Shown: positions 8,333 through 17,528, numbered from the stretch's first letter. The stretch: 64,000 nt of DNA from Neptunomonas qingdaonensis (GCF_900113275.1 NZ_FOOU01000003.1:62001-126000), one strand, 5' to 3'. The notes: generated from the letters alone by a model not told the origin. A program made the numbers and translations.

Positions 8333-9367
8333 ATGAAATCACATAAAATTTTACAAGCGCCGGTACCGATGCGCTGGGTCGGACCTCTTAAAATTTCAGG
8401 TCATGTATTAAATGAAAAGGTATCCGTTCCTTTAGCGACCTATGAAACGCCCTTGTGGCATTCTGTGGGCCGTGGCGCGCGTGTCTCTGTGTTGACTGAA
8501 GGCATTAAAACGACAGTCATCGATGAGCGTATGACCCGTTCTGTTTTACTGGAAGCAGATGATGCCCTGGCTGCTCATCAGGCAGTTGTGTCGATTAAAT
8601 CCCGACGTGATGATTTAAATGGCGTGGTTTCGACCTCCAGTCGCTTTGCAAAATTAATCGATATGCATAGCCAGATAGTCGGTAATTTGATCTATCTTCG
8701 CCTTGAGTTTAATACCGGTGATGCATCGGGCCATAATATGGTGACCAATGCGGCTGATAAGATTATTCCCTGGTTACTGACTGAATACCCGTATTTACGC
8801 TATTCATCCATTTCCGGTAATTACTGCTCAGATAAAAAAGCGACGGCTGTGAACGGTATTCTTGGGCGCGGTAAATATGTCGTCAGTGAAATCATTATTT
8901 CACGCGAACTTTGCGAACGTCGTTTGTTGACCACGCCGGAAAAAATTGTCGATCTGAATATTAAAAAGAATTTGATCGGTACCATGATCGCCGGTGGCTT
9001 GCGCAGCGCAAATGCGCATTTTGCTAATATGCTACTGGGCTTTTATCTGGCGACCGGGCAGGATGCGGCCAATATCATCGAAGGTTCGCAGGGGATTGTG
9101 CATGCTGAAGTGCGCGATGGTGATCTGTATTTCTCCTGTACGCTTCCGAATATAATCGTTGGCAGTGTTGGCAATGGCAAAGGCTTGGGTTTTGTGGAAG
9201 AAAATCTGATCAGGCTGGGTTGTAAAGATTCCCGTGAACCCGGAGACAATGCACGCCGTCTGGCTGCTATCTGTGCGGCGACGGTGTTGTGTGGAGAGCT
9301 TTCGCTGTTAGCAGCGCAAACCAATCCGGGCGAGTTAATGGAAGCGCATCTTAAGCTGGAAAGATAA
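8333..9367 (+). CDS. mvaA: Hydroxymethylglutaryl-CoA reductase
   Basis: Reduces HMG-CoA to mevalonate, the committed step of the mevalonate route to IPP. The catalytic set of the family is visible: Glu38 in ATYETPLWHSVGRG, the GNYCSDKKA motif with catalytic Lys at 168/169, Asp130 in NTGDASGHNMV, a glycine-rich GSVGNGKGLGF nucleotide segment, and a C-terminal His339 in EAHLKLER. At 344 residues it is a compact soluble form without membrane anchor. The SDKK and C-terminal His pattern is more like class I/archaeal enzymes than like class II, but this is an impression. The ATG at 8333 has only a poor ribosome binding site. First gene of a six-gene mevalonate operon. Confidence 0.92.
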   Translation: MKSHKILQAPVPMRWVGPLKISGHVLNEKVSVPLATYETPLWHSVGRGARVSVLTEGIKTTVIDERMTRSVLLEADDALAAHQAVVSIKSRRDDLNGVVSTSSRFAKLIDMHSQIVGNLIYLRLEFNTGDASGHNMVTNAADKIIPWLLTEYPYLRYSSISGNYCSDKKATAVNGILGRGKYVVSEIIISRELCERRLLTTPEKIVDLNIKKNLIGTMIAGGLRSANAHFANMLLGFYLATGQDAANIIEGSQGIVHAEVRDGDLYFSCTLPNIIVGSVGNGKGLGFVEENLIRLGCKDSREPGDNARRLAAICAATVLCGELSLLAAQTNPGELMEAHLKLER

Positions 9368-10398
9368 TGATTGATTCGACAAATGATAGAAAGATTGAGC
9401 ATATCCGTGCTTTTGATCGTGACCCGGCGATAGAAAGAGATGCACGCTATTTCGATAGGATTCATTTGTTGCATCGCGCTTTGCCCGAGATAGATTTGTC
9501 AGAAATTGATAGTTCAGTACAGTGGTTTGGCAAAACGTTAAGCTTTCCACTGCTGATCTCTTCTATGACCGGAGGTAATCACGATCTGGTCAGGAAAATT
9601 AACACTAATCTGGCGCTTGCTGCCGAGCATTGTCAGGTTGCCATGGCGGTGGGTTCTCAGCGGGTCATGTTTGTTGATGAGCAGGCTCGCAGTAGCTTTG
9701 AATTAAGACAGTATGCGCCGTCGACGGTTCTTATCGCTAATATTGGCGCCGTACAGCTCAATTATGCTTTTACGCAAAAAGAGTGTCAGGCGGCCATTGA
9801 TGTGTTGCAGGCTGATGCATTGTATCTGCACCTGAACCCTTTGCAGGAAGCGGTGCAGCCTGAAGGAGATACTAACTTCAAAGGATTAGCCGCCAAAATT
9901 GCAGACTTGTGTCCTAAGCTATCGGTTCCGGTCATGCTGAAAGAGGTTGGGGCTGGCTTATCACCTGCCGATGTTCAGTTAGGCTTGCAAGCGGGTATCT
10001 CTTATTTTGATGTGGCTGGCAGTGGTGGTACTTCATGGAGCCGGATTGAACATCAGCGTCGCGTCAGCCCAGGCGATAATCTGGGGCTTACTTTTCAGGA
10101 TTGGGGCGTTCCTACACCCTTGGCGCTTAAGTTATTAGATGCATATCAATCGCAAGCTACTTTTGTCGCGAGTGGTGGTGTAAGGGATGGGATTGATATG
10201 GTGAAATCTGTTATACTCGGCGCCTCGTTTTGTGGAGTGGCGGCTCCTTTATTACAACCCGCTATGGAGTCGGCAGAAGCGGTTATCGAAGTCATTGAGC
10301 GTTTACGCCGAGAGTTCGTAACAGCAATGTTTTTACTGGGAATGCCTGATGTGGCGTCGCTATTCAGAAATGAATCACTCATTCTTGAAGAGCGTTGA
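9367..10398 (+). CDS. fni: Type 2 isopentenyl-diphosphate delta-isomerase
   Basis: FMN- and NAD(P)H-dependent interconversion of IPP and DMAPP. The 343-residue TIM barrel shows SSMTGGNHD, the NIGAVQLNY strand, LHLNPLQEAVQPEGDTNF with the catalytic Gln/Glu pair, KEVGAGLSPADV, the AGSGGTSW phosphate loop and ASGGVRDGIDMVKSVILGA near the C-terminus. Start ATG overlaps the mvaA TAA by one base (TAATG), so translation is coupled. Type 2 isomerase commonly accompanies bacterial mevalonate operons. Confidence 0.94.
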   Translation: MIDSTNDRKIEHIRAFDRDPAIERDARYFDRIHLLHRALPEIDLSEIDSSVQWFGKTLSFPLLISSMTGGNHDLVRKINTNLALAAEHCQVAMAVGSQRVMFVDEQARSSFELRQYAPSTVLIANIGAVQLNYAFTQKECQAAIDVLQADALYLHLNPLQEAVQPEGDTNFKGLAAKIADLCPKLSVPVMLKEVGAGLSPADVQLGLQAGISYFDVAGSGGTSWSRIEHQRRVSPGDNLGLTFQDWGVPTPLALKLLDAYQSQATFVASGGVRDGIDMVKSVILGASFCGVAAPLLQPAMESAEAVIEVIERLRREFVTAMFLLGMPDVASLFRNESLILEER

Positions 10399-10413
10399 GG
10401 AACATATTCAAAT

Positions 10414-11583
10414 ATGTCATCAGTTGGTATCGATCAAATCAGTTTTTATACGTCTAACTATTTTCTGGATCTGAGAACGTTAGCTCAGCTTCAATCGACC
10501 GACCCTGAGAAGTTCTATCAAGGGATTGGCCAGGAAAAAATGGGCATGGCAGCGCACGATGAAGATATCGTGACGATGGCGGCAAATGCTGCATATCCAT
10601 TGGTTCAGAATGGCGAAGGCGAGCAAATTTCAACCGTGCTATTTGCCACAGAAACCGGCATTGACCAGTCTAAGGCGGCAGGTGTTTATGTACATCGCTT
10701 GCTGGGACTTAGCAATAATTGCCGTGTTGTCGAGCTAAAGCAGGCTTGTTACAGTGCAACAGCGGCTGTTCAAATGGCCTGTGCGCTGGTGGCAAGACAA
10801 CCCGGGAAAAAGGTATTGGTCGTCGCCTCTGATGTGGCACGTTATGACCTGAATACACCGGGTGAAGCCACGCAGGGATGTGGCGCCGTCGCTATGATGG
10901 TCACTGCGCAGCCACGTATACTGAGTATTGATCCGGAAGTGGGTAGTTATACTGAAGATGTCATGGACTTCTGGCGTCCTAACTATCGTAAAACAGCGTT
11001 AGTTGATGGTAAATACTCTACCAAAATTTATCTTAAAGCATTGAAAAAATCGTGGGAACACTTCCGCGAAAGTAGCTCGCTGTCGTTCAATGACTTCTCT
11101 CATTTTTGTTATCACCTGCCTTTTAGTCGTATGGCGCAAAAAGCACATCAGCATTTAGCACGTGTCAATAAAAGTGAACTGACGGCGGCTGAACTGGAGC
11201 AGCAGATTGCTGATACGCTGTCCTATAACCGGATTATTGGTAACAGTTATACGGCATCCATGTATATCGGCTTGTCGTCGCTGCTGGAAAACTGTGGGAA
11301 TAATCTGGCAGGAAAACGTATTGGTTTCTTCAGTTATGGTTCCGGGTGTGTCGCTGAGTTTTTCTCGGGCACGGTAGTGGAAGGCTATCAGGACGTTTTA
11401 TTTCAGGCGCAACATCAGGCGATGCTGGATAAGCGTCAAGAAGTTAGTTATGACGAATACCTGAACCTTTATGAAGCACCGGATCCCAAAGATGGTGAAA
11501 CTCATACTATTGAGGCCGATACGCAGGGGCGTTTCCGTCTTGCGGCTATTTCGCATCATAAGCGTGAATATGTAGTTATTTGA
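10414..11583 (+). CDS. mvaS: Hydroxymethylglutaryl-CoA synthase
   Basis: Condenses acetyl-CoA with acetoacetyl-CoA to HMG-CoA. The 389-residue thiolase-fold protein has the expected catalytic triad: Glu80 (FATETGIDQSKAAG), nucleophile Cys112 (QACYSATAAVQ) and His234 (FCYHLPFSRMAQKAH). The C-terminal GSYGSG-like segment FFSYGSGCVAEFFSG is also typical. It starts 15 bp after fni with GAGGAA upstream, and its stop overlaps the next ATG by one base. A dedicated acetoacetyl-CoA thiolase is not in the cluster and must come from elsewhere. Confidence 0.95.
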   Translation: MSSVGIDQISFYTSNYFLDLRTLAQLQSTDPEKFYQGIGQEKMGMAAHDEDIVTMAANAAYPLVQNGEGEQISTVLFATETGIDQSKAAGVYVHRLLGLSNNCRVVELKQACYSATAAVQMACALVARQPGKKVLVVASDVARYDLNTPGEATQGCGAVAMMVTAQPRILSIDPEVGSYTEDVMDFWRPNYRKTALVDGKYSTKIYLKALKKSWEHFRESSSLSFNDFSHFCYHLPFSRMAQKAHQHLARVNKSELTAAELEQQIADTLSYNRIIGNSYTASMYIGLSSLLENCGNNLAGKRIGFFSYGSGCVAEFFSGTVVEGYQDVLFQAQHQAMLDKRQEVSYDEYLNLYEAPDPKDGETHTIEADTQGRFRLAAISHHKREYVVI

Positions 11584-12638
11584 TGCGTGCCTGTGCTCCG
11601 GGAAAAATCATACTGAGTGGTGAACACTCTGTTGTCTACGGTGCGCAGGCCGTTGCTGTTGCGATTCAGAAACATACCACCGTCAGCTTTAAACCATTGA
11701 CTGAAAGTAACACCATCAATACGCTCTTCGCTGGTATATCCTCGGGTGTTCATTACCCCTTGCATGCGCTGGGATCTTTAAAAGATAAATTGGATTCTCG
11801 TTTCGAGTCTTTTGCCCAGGGTGTACTGCCCATCCAGAAAATCCTGTCAAAGCCGGATGATCTCCTGATGTACACCTTGTCTGCTTTGGTGCATCACTTA
11901 CCCGTTCCCGGGCGGGCTTCAAGCCATAGTTATCTGCCTTTGCCAGGACGACTTTCCAGTACGAGCGATCTTCCACTGGGATCGGGTATGGGATCTTCCG
12001 CTTCGGCTATTGCGGCCACACTGGTGCTATTTGAACATCTCCTTGATAAGCCTTTAGGCATTGACCAGCGTTTTGAAATGGTACGTTTTTGTGAGCGCTT
12101 ACAGCATGGGCGTGGCAGCGCTATCGATGCAGCGGCGGTCACGTATGGTGGTATCAACCATATTCAAAATGGCTGTGTGAAACAGCTGGATCTCTCTCTG
12201 GGGAGCAACTGGTATTGGATTTTCACCGGTAAGCCACAAGTCAGTACGGGCGAGTGTGTGCATTTTGTGCGTGATCGGTATGAGAGTGATAAACCGCTGT
12301 GGCTTGAGTTTTCAGCCGTGACGGCGAGTATGATCGATCAACTCGAACGCGGCGCTTCCCTCATAGACACAATCAAAGCTAATCATCGCCTTTTATGTCG
12401 GATCGGTGTCGTTCCGCACTCGGCTTGCAACTTGATTAAGCGAATTGAAGACCTTGGCGGCGCTGCAAAAATCAGTGGCGCCGGGGCACACAAAGGCGAG
12501 GCTGGCGGGTTGGTGCTGGCCTATCTACCGGATCAGGGCATGATTAAGAGTATTGATGTTCTGATGGATGATTATCAAGAGTACATCTGGGGACACGTTG
12601 AGGAGGATGCTTGTGGAGCACGCTACATCGGTGATTAA
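11583..12638 (+). CDS. GHMP kinase, mevalonate-kinase-like (first copy)
   Basis: A 351-residue GHMP kinase starting at ATG 11583 in a TGATG overlap with mvaS. Motif 1 is APGKIILSGEHSVVYG with the mevalonate-kinase Lys; the ATP P-loop is LPLGSGMGSSASAIAA; the catalytic Asp lies in GRGSAIDAAAVTYGG; motif 3 is KISGAGAHKGEAGG. Just before the P-loop (about residues 106-129) is an unusual duplicated segment, LPVPGRASSHSY then LPLPGRLSSTSD. By motifs it looks like mevalonate kinase, but the next gene does too, and the pathway also needs a phosphomevalonate kinase. Which enzyme does which step cannot be settled by reading, so no symbol is given. Confidence 0.85.
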   Translation: MRACAPGKIILSGEHSVVYGAQAVAVAIQKHTTVSFKPLTESNTINTLFAGISSGVHYPLHALGSLKDKLDSRFESFAQGVLPIQKILSKPDDLLMYTLSALVHHLPVPGRASSHSYLPLPGRLSSTSDLPLGSGMGSSASAIAATLVLFEHLLDKPLGIDQRFEMVRFCERLQHGRGSAIDAAAVTYGGINHIQNGCVKQLDLSLGSNWYWIFTGKPQVSTGECVHFVRDRYESDKPLWLEFSAVTASMIDQLERGASLIDTIKANHRLLCRIGVVPHSACNLIKRIEDLGGAAKISGAGAHKGEAGGLVLAYLPDQGMIKSIDVLMDDYQEYIWGHVEEDACGARYIGD

Positions 12639-13563
12639 GGTTACCGCACCTGGCAGTATCATGCTGATGGGTGAGCATGCGGTTTTATTCGGTCATCGGG
12701 CGATCGCCTGTGCGGTGGATAAAAGAATGCAGGTGAGTCTGATGCCCAGAGCGGATCGGGTGGTTGTGATTCGCTCAGCGCTTGCCGATTATCACTCAAC
12801 TCTTGATGATCTTGAAATGGACTCCCGTCTGAATTTTGTGATATTTGCTATCCGCCAGGTGGCTGCAGATCTGCCTAATGGTTTTGAAGTAGATATCCAT
12901 TCAGAGTTCTCACATACGGTCGGTTTGGGCTCGTCTGCCGCAGTCACTGCCGCGCTAGTGAAAGCGTTATCCATATATCAGAAAGAAAAGCTGCCACGTC
13001 GCATGCTGTTTGAACGTGCGTTGGCGGTTATTCATGGCGTGCAGGGGCGCGGTTCAGGCACTGATCTGGCCGCCAGTGTTTATGGTGGTTTGATTGGTTA
13101 CACAGTGAAGCCGCAGCAGGTATCCGCGCTGAATGGCCTTCCTCCTATTTCGTTATTTTATGCTGGTTATAAAACTAAAACAGCCGATGTCCTGGCGCGT
13201 GTGGCTGAGCATACCAAGGCATTTCCTGAACTTTACTCCAGCCTTTATCAGTTGATGCATGACACCACGATTAAAGCGGAGGATGCTATTCAAAAACAGA
13301 ACTGGCCTGAACTTGGCTCGTTGATGAATGTCTATCAGGGGTTGATGGATGCGTTGGGTGTGAATGATGCAGTGCTCTCTGATATTGTTTATTCGTTACG
13401 CCGATCCGACGCTATTCTGGGTGCGAAAATTTCGGGTTCAGGATTAGGTGATTGTGTGATTGCACTGGGAACTGATGAGTCACTGTCATTGGGGTATGAG
13501 TCAATAGCGGTAGCCGTGAGTGGTGATGGAGTAGAAGTGGAGGTCGCGAGTCATGTTACGTAA
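12613..13563 (+). CDS. GHMP kinase, mevalonate-kinase-like (second copy), possibly the phosphomevalonate kinase
   Basis: A GHMP kinase of 316 residues. I place the start at GTG 12613 because a perfect AGGAGG (12601-12606) lies six bases upstream; an in-frame ATG at 12607 would touch that site, and an upstream ATA-like extension to 12568 is unlikely. It overlaps the previous gene by 26 bp. Motif 1 is APGSIMLMGEHAVLFG, with Ser where mevalonate kinases usually have Lys; the P-loop is HTVGLGSSAAVTAA; the Asp is in GRGSGTDLAASVYGG; motif 3 is KISGSGLGDCV. Its place directly before the decarboxylase suits phosphomevalonate kinase, while its motifs suit mevalonate kinase. Confidence 0.82.
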   Translation: MEHATSVIKVTAPGSIMLMGEHAVLFGHRAIACAVDKRMQVSLMPRADRVVVIRSALADYHSTLDDLEMDSRLNFVIFAIRQVAADLPNGFEVDIHSEFSHTVGLGSSAAVTAALVKALSIYQKEKLPRRMLFERALAVIHGVQGRGSGTDLAASVYGGLIGYTVKPQQVSALNGLPPISLFYAGYKTKTADVLARVAEHTKAFPELYSSLYQLMHDTTIKAEDAIQKQNWPELGSLMNVYQGLMDALGVNDAVLSDIVYSLRRSDAILGAKISGSGLGDCVIALGTDESLSLGYESIAVAVSGDGVEVEVASHVT

Positions 13564-14605
13564 CGAATTAACAAAAGCGGATATCGTTGCTCGTTATCTG
13601 CCAAAAAAATTGATAGCTGTTGATCAGGCTGAAGCGTTTGCTCCGAGTAATATCGCGCTGTGTAAGTATTGGGGTAAAAGGCAAAATGAGCTTAATTTGC
13701 CGGTTAATTCGAGCTTGTCTGTTTCATTGGCACACCTGGGTAGTCATACACAGATCCGTCCGGCAACCAGCGGTGAAGATCAAGTCATCTTAAACGGTCA
13801 GGTACTCACGGCTGACACGCCATTCGCCGCTAAGGTAATTTCGTTTGTTAACTTGTTTCGTGGCCAGCAGAATTACCCGCTGATTGTCGATACGCGTAAT
13901 AATATCCCGACAGCGGCGGGCCTGGCTTCATCGGCTTCCGGTTTTGCTGCATTAACCCTGGCACTGAATCAGTATTTTCAGTTAGCGCTCCCGGATACGG
14001 TATTGTCCGCCTTTGCCCGCATGGGAAGTGGTAGTGCCTCGCGTTCGGTTTTTACAGGTTTCGTTGAATGGCGCATGGGGCAACAGGAAGATGGTATGGA
14101 TAGTCATGCCTTTCCACTGGATGTTAGCTGGCCTGATTTACGTGTCGGTCTGGTAAAAGTCAGTAGCGCGCAGAAAGCGGTTGATTCGCGTGCAGGTATG
14201 AAGCGCACGGTTGAAACGTCGGGTCTTTATCAGAGCTGGCCGGCTCAGGCAGCCAGGGATCTTGAAACAATACATCAGGCACTGATTGACGATGACTTTT
14301 CTCAGTTGGGTGCTACGGCTGAGCATAACGCCATGTCTATGCATGCCACTATGATTGCTTCCTGGCCGCCATTGCTTTACTGGCAGGCTGAATCAGTGGC
14401 CGCGATGCAGAGGGTGTGGGCTTTGCGTGAAGCCGGTGTCGAGGTTTATTTTACGATGGATGCCGGCCCGAACCTGAAGTTGTTATTTAAGGCGAAAGAT
14501 CAGCTACTGCTTGAGACGGAGTTTCCCGACCTGGAAGTGGTGGCACCGTTTGCCGAGGATAGCAAAACTAACCTGGCGTCTGAGTCCGTAAACGCAGCCG
14601 ATTAG
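13553..14605 (+). CDS. mvaD: Diphosphomevalonate decarboxylase
   Basis: ATP-dependent decarboxylation of mevalonate diphosphate to IPP. The 350-residue GHMP-fold enzyme has APSNIALCKYWGKRQNELNLP near residues 28-48, NSSLSVSL, the serine-rich ATP loop IPTAAGLASSASGFAAL, the GSGSASRS segment and the catalytic Asp in YFTMDAGPNLKLL near residue 300. These are the classical decarboxylase motifs, so the pathway most likely runs through mevalonate 5-diphosphate and not an alternative monophosphate route. It overlaps the preceding kinase by 11 bp and lies 3 bp before polB. Confidence 0.93.
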   Translation: MLRNELTKADIVARYLPKKLIAVDQAEAFAPSNIALCKYWGKRQNELNLPVNSSLSVSLAHLGSHTQIRPATSGEDQVILNGQVLTADTPFAAKVISFVNLFRGQQNYPLIVDTRNNIPTAAGLASSASGFAALTLALNQYFQLALPDTVLSAFARMGSGSASRSVFTGFVEWRMGQQEDGMDSHAFPLDVSWPDLRVGLVKVSSAQKAVDSRAGMKRTVETSGLYQSWPAQAARDLETIHQALIDDDFSQLGATAEHNAMSMHATMIASWPPLLYWQAESVAAMQRVWALREAGVEVYFTMDAGPNLKLLFKAKDQLLLETEFPDLEVVAPFAEDSKTNLASESVNAAD

Positions 14606-14608
14606 CGG

Positions 14609-16954
14609 ATGACTCAGATACGCGGTTTTGTATTAACACGCCATCAGCAAGACCAACCCGACGGTATCGAGCTCAGATACTGGATCAAAAACCAACAGGA
14701 CATCTCACTGGTATCTGTGACCGGGCAAGAGTCCGTTTTTTTTGTGCATGACGCTCAACTGGATTGCACACGTGACCGCCTCAAAGGTCTCACTGGATGG
14801 CGTCTTGAAAAAGTCCAATTACGTGATTTGGAGCAGCAAGGTGTGCATGCTCTTTATTGTCGTTCCCTGAAATTACAACGTGATGTCATTGCGCTGCTCT
14901 CAGCAGCGGCTATTCCCATGATGGAAGAAGATATTCGCCCGGTGGATCGCTTTCTCATGGAGCGGTTTATTTTTGGCGGTGTCGAAGTCACTCAATCGGC
15001 GCTGTCAGATGGCGTTGTCAGGTCGCGCTTTGCCCCCTGCGAATTTCCGGTGACGCTGAAAATTCTCTCCGTTGATATTGAAACGACCATGCAGGCGGAC
15101 CGAATCCATTCAATTGGTTTATATGGCGCAGATATAGCGCTGGTGCTGATGCGTGGCGAAGGTGTGGATAGTGAAACTCTGCGCTTCTATCCGGATGAAA
15201 GAACGCTGTTACAGGCATTTGTTCGCCAGGTTTGCCGTTATGATCCTGATATATTTATTGGCTGGAATGTTGTCGGTTTTGATTTCAGGGTTTTAGCTGA
15301 GCGCGCCGATAAACTTAAGGTTCCGCTGCGTTTAGGACGGGATGATCAGTCGCTTCGGGTAGTGCAATCTGAATTGGGCAAATGGTATGTGCGCCTGGAA
15401 GGGCGGCTGGTTATCGATGGTATCGATACGCTAAAAGGTGCGACTTTTCACTTTGAAAGCTACTCACTGGAATATGTCTCACAATCGCTTTTTAAGCGCG
15501 GCAAGTTGATACATCAGGCGAATGACCGTGGTGCAGAAATCCAACGTCTTTATCGTGAAGATAAGCCTGCGCTGGCGCGCTACAACCTCGAAGACTGTAA
15601 GCTGGTTCAGGATATTTTTGATGAAACGCGTTTGATGGAATATCTGATTGAGCGAACGCGTTTAACGGGATTGTCGCTTGATAAAGTGGGAGGGTCTGCC
15701 GCCGCATTTGATTTTCAATACCTGCCACGCCTGCATCGAAGCGGTTATGTAGCACCAGAGTTTGCGTCTGGCGACCGGGGGATTGGCGCACCGGGTGGCT
15801 ATGTGATGGATTCTCAACCGGGCCTTTATCAGCATGTACTGGTGTTGGATTTTAAGAGCCTGTATCCGAGTATTATCCGCACGTTTAAAATAGATCCGGC
15901 CGGACTGGCTGAAGGGTTGAAGGCAGCTGCCCGCGAAGAGGATCTGATTCCCGGCTTTAGTGGAGCTATTTTCAGTAAAAGTAAGGCGATCTTACCGACC
16001 ATTATTGAAGAGTTGTGGGTCGCGCGCGATCAGGCCAAGCGCAACAGCAATAAGCCACTGTCACAAGCGATTAAAATTATCATGAATGCTTTTTATGGTG
16101 TGCTTGGCTCGAATGTCTGTCGTTTTTTTGATCCACGTTTGGCAGGCTCTATTACCCTGCGAGGGCATCAGATATTGCAACAAACCCGCGATGAGATCGA
16201 ACGCACCTTTGGCTATCGGGTGATCTATGGTGATACAGATTCGGTGTTTGTTCTGCTGGGTGATGAATGCAGCGATGCGGATCTTCAAGGAAAGGCGCTG
16301 GCAGACTATCTGAATAGCTGGTGGTCGGCACAGGTGGAAGAACGCTTTAATACTGAAAATTATCTTGAGCTGGAGTATGAAACACATTATTCCCGTTTTC
16401 TGATGCCGCGTATGAGGCATTCTGAAAAGGGCAGTAAAAAACGTTATGCCGGTTTGCAGCAGCGCCCGGACAAAGAGGCGAAGCTGGTATTCAAAGGGCT
16501 GGAGAATGTGCGTTCTGACTGGACACCGTTAGCCCGGAACATTCAGCAACAATTGTATGAAGCGGTGTTCAGGGATCAACCCTATCATGATTTTTTGAAG
16601 CAACTGGTGGCAGATTTACGCCAGGGAAAGCTAGATGATCAGTTGGTCTACCGGCGTCGTTTGCGCCAACCGTTGGCTGATTATTTGCGGATGAAGCCAC
16701 CGCATGTACAGGCGGCCATAAAAGCAGAAAAATTCTGGCAACAGCAGCAGCTTCAGAGTCCTTATCAACCAGGCCAGCACGTGAGCTACATCATGACCGT
16801 CAATGGTCCCGAACCTATTGAGCAGGTACGCTCGCCGATTGACTATGAGCACTATGTCGAAAAGCAGTTAGAACCTGTTATTGATTCGATTCTATGTTTT
16901 AAAGAAGAATCTCTCCAGAGCCTGATTGCCACGCAGCGCGATCTGTTTAGTTGA
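14609..16954 (+). CDS. polB: DNA polymerase II (family B)
   Basis: A 781-residue proofreading, damage-tolerant polymerase, close to the 783 residues of the E. coli enzyme. The 3'-5' exonuclease motif LSVDIETTM is near residue 153, with FIGWNVVGFDFRVL and YNLEDCKLV as further Exo motifs. Polymerase motifs are DFKSLYPSIIRTF (about 413), KIIMNAFYGVLGS and YGDTDSVFVLL (about 540). In enterobacteria polB is SOS-induced on its own; here it starts 3 bp after mvaD and no LexA-like box is visible before it, so it appears to be co-transcribed with the mevalonate genes. Its last 8 bp overlap the convergent gene. Confidence 0.96.
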   Translation: MTQIRGFVLTRHQQDQPDGIELRYWIKNQQDISLVSVTGQESVFFVHDAQLDCTRDRLKGLTGWRLEKVQLRDLEQQGVHALYCRSLKLQRDVIALLSAAAIPMMEEDIRPVDRFLMERFIFGGVEVTQSALSDGVVRSRFAPCEFPVTLKILSVDIETTMQADRIHSIGLYGADIALVLMRGEGVDSETLRFYPDERTLLQAFVRQVCRYDPDIFIGWNVVGFDFRVLAERADKLKVPLRLGRDDQSLRVVQSELGKWYVRLEGRLVIDGIDTLKGATFHFESYSLEYVSQSLFKRGKLIHQANDRGAEIQRLYREDKPALARYNLEDCKLVQDIFDETRLMEYLIERTRLTGLSLDKVGGSAAAFDFQYLPRLHRSGYVAPEFASGDRGIGAPGGYVMDSQPGLYQHVLVLDFKSLYPSIIRTFKIDPAGLAEGLKAAAREEDLIPGFSGAIFSKSKAILPTIIEELWVARDQAKRNSNKPLSQAIKIIMNAFYGVLGSNVCRFFDPRLAGSITLRGHQILQQTRDEIERTFGYRVIYGDTDSVFVLLGDECSDADLQGKALADYLNSWWSAQVEERFNTENYLELEYETHYSRFLMPRMRHSEKGSKKRYAGLQQRPDKEAKLVFKGLENVRSDWTPLARNIQQQLYEAVFRDQPYHDFLKQLVADLRQGKLDDQLVYRRRLRQPLADYLRMKPPHVQAAIKAEKFWQQQQLQSPYQPGQHVSYIMTVNGPEPIEQVRSPIDYEHYVEKQLEPVIDSILCFKEESLQSLIATQRDLFS

Positions 16955-17528
16955 CGTTTAGCCAGTTCAGCAGTGTATCAGCACAGCTTTTACGTACCAG
17001 AACTTCATAGTTATCAGGCGTTTCTACTGACAGGATCTGAATCGGATTGTGTTGCAAGCATTCGAGACTTTGTGCGCGGTAGAGGTCGCTGTTGAGATGA
17101 AAATCCTGAGTGTTTCCGGAGTTAAGAAGATAGCTTAGTGCCGCTGTGTTTAAGCGGGCGCTTAGTTGTCCTTCGTTCTCAGTAAGTGTCAAATCATTAC
17201 CCCAGGTCTGTATCAGCAGTTCCGATAGCGTCGCTTGTTCGCCAGGCGAGCGCAGAACCAACCAGCGACTATGGTCAAGCCATAAGATGGCTAGCGGACC
17301 AAGACAGCTGATCCTGCAAGCACTCAGTGGTTGCTTGACGCCCAGCATTTCGCCGACAGCAATGAGTAAAGCTAAGTCGTCAGGATCAGAATCCAACTGC
17401 AGATTTCCGATAAAAGATCGCTCATGAACGACGATGCTTTGTAACCGGTTTTCCTGATTAACGTGAGTGCCTATGGTGATATGTACCAGAGGATTAATCG
17501 ACAGTCTTTGTTGGCTTTCACGCATCAT
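16947..17528 (-). CDS. SoxG-like (sarcosine oxidase gamma family) protein
   Basis: A 193-residue cytoplasmic protein. The pattern ISCLGPLAILWLDHSRWLVLRSPGE resembles the LGPDEWLL core of sarcosine oxidase gamma subunits, which share the GcvT/YgfZ folate-binding fold. No soxBDA genes are in the window, and it follows gcvT on the same strand after a terminator. It may be a stand-alone folate-binding relative acting in one-carbon metabolism, but the family call is tentative. It overlaps polB tail-to-tail by 8 bp. Confidence 0.55.
   Translation of the reverse strand: MMRESQQRLSINPLVHITIGTHVNQENRLQSIVVHERSFIGNLQLDSDPDDLALLIAVGEMLGVKQPLSACRISCLGPLAILWLDHSRWLVLRSPGEQATLSELLIQTWGNDLTLTENEGQLSARLNTAALSYLLNSGNTQDFHLNSDLYRAQSLECLQHNPIQILSVETPDNYEVLVRKSCADTLLNWLNVN

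Noticed and set aside
14500-14608. Possible SOS box before polB
   Set aside because: No CTG-N10-CAG dyad of LexA type could be seen in this stretch, which is the coding end of mvaD.
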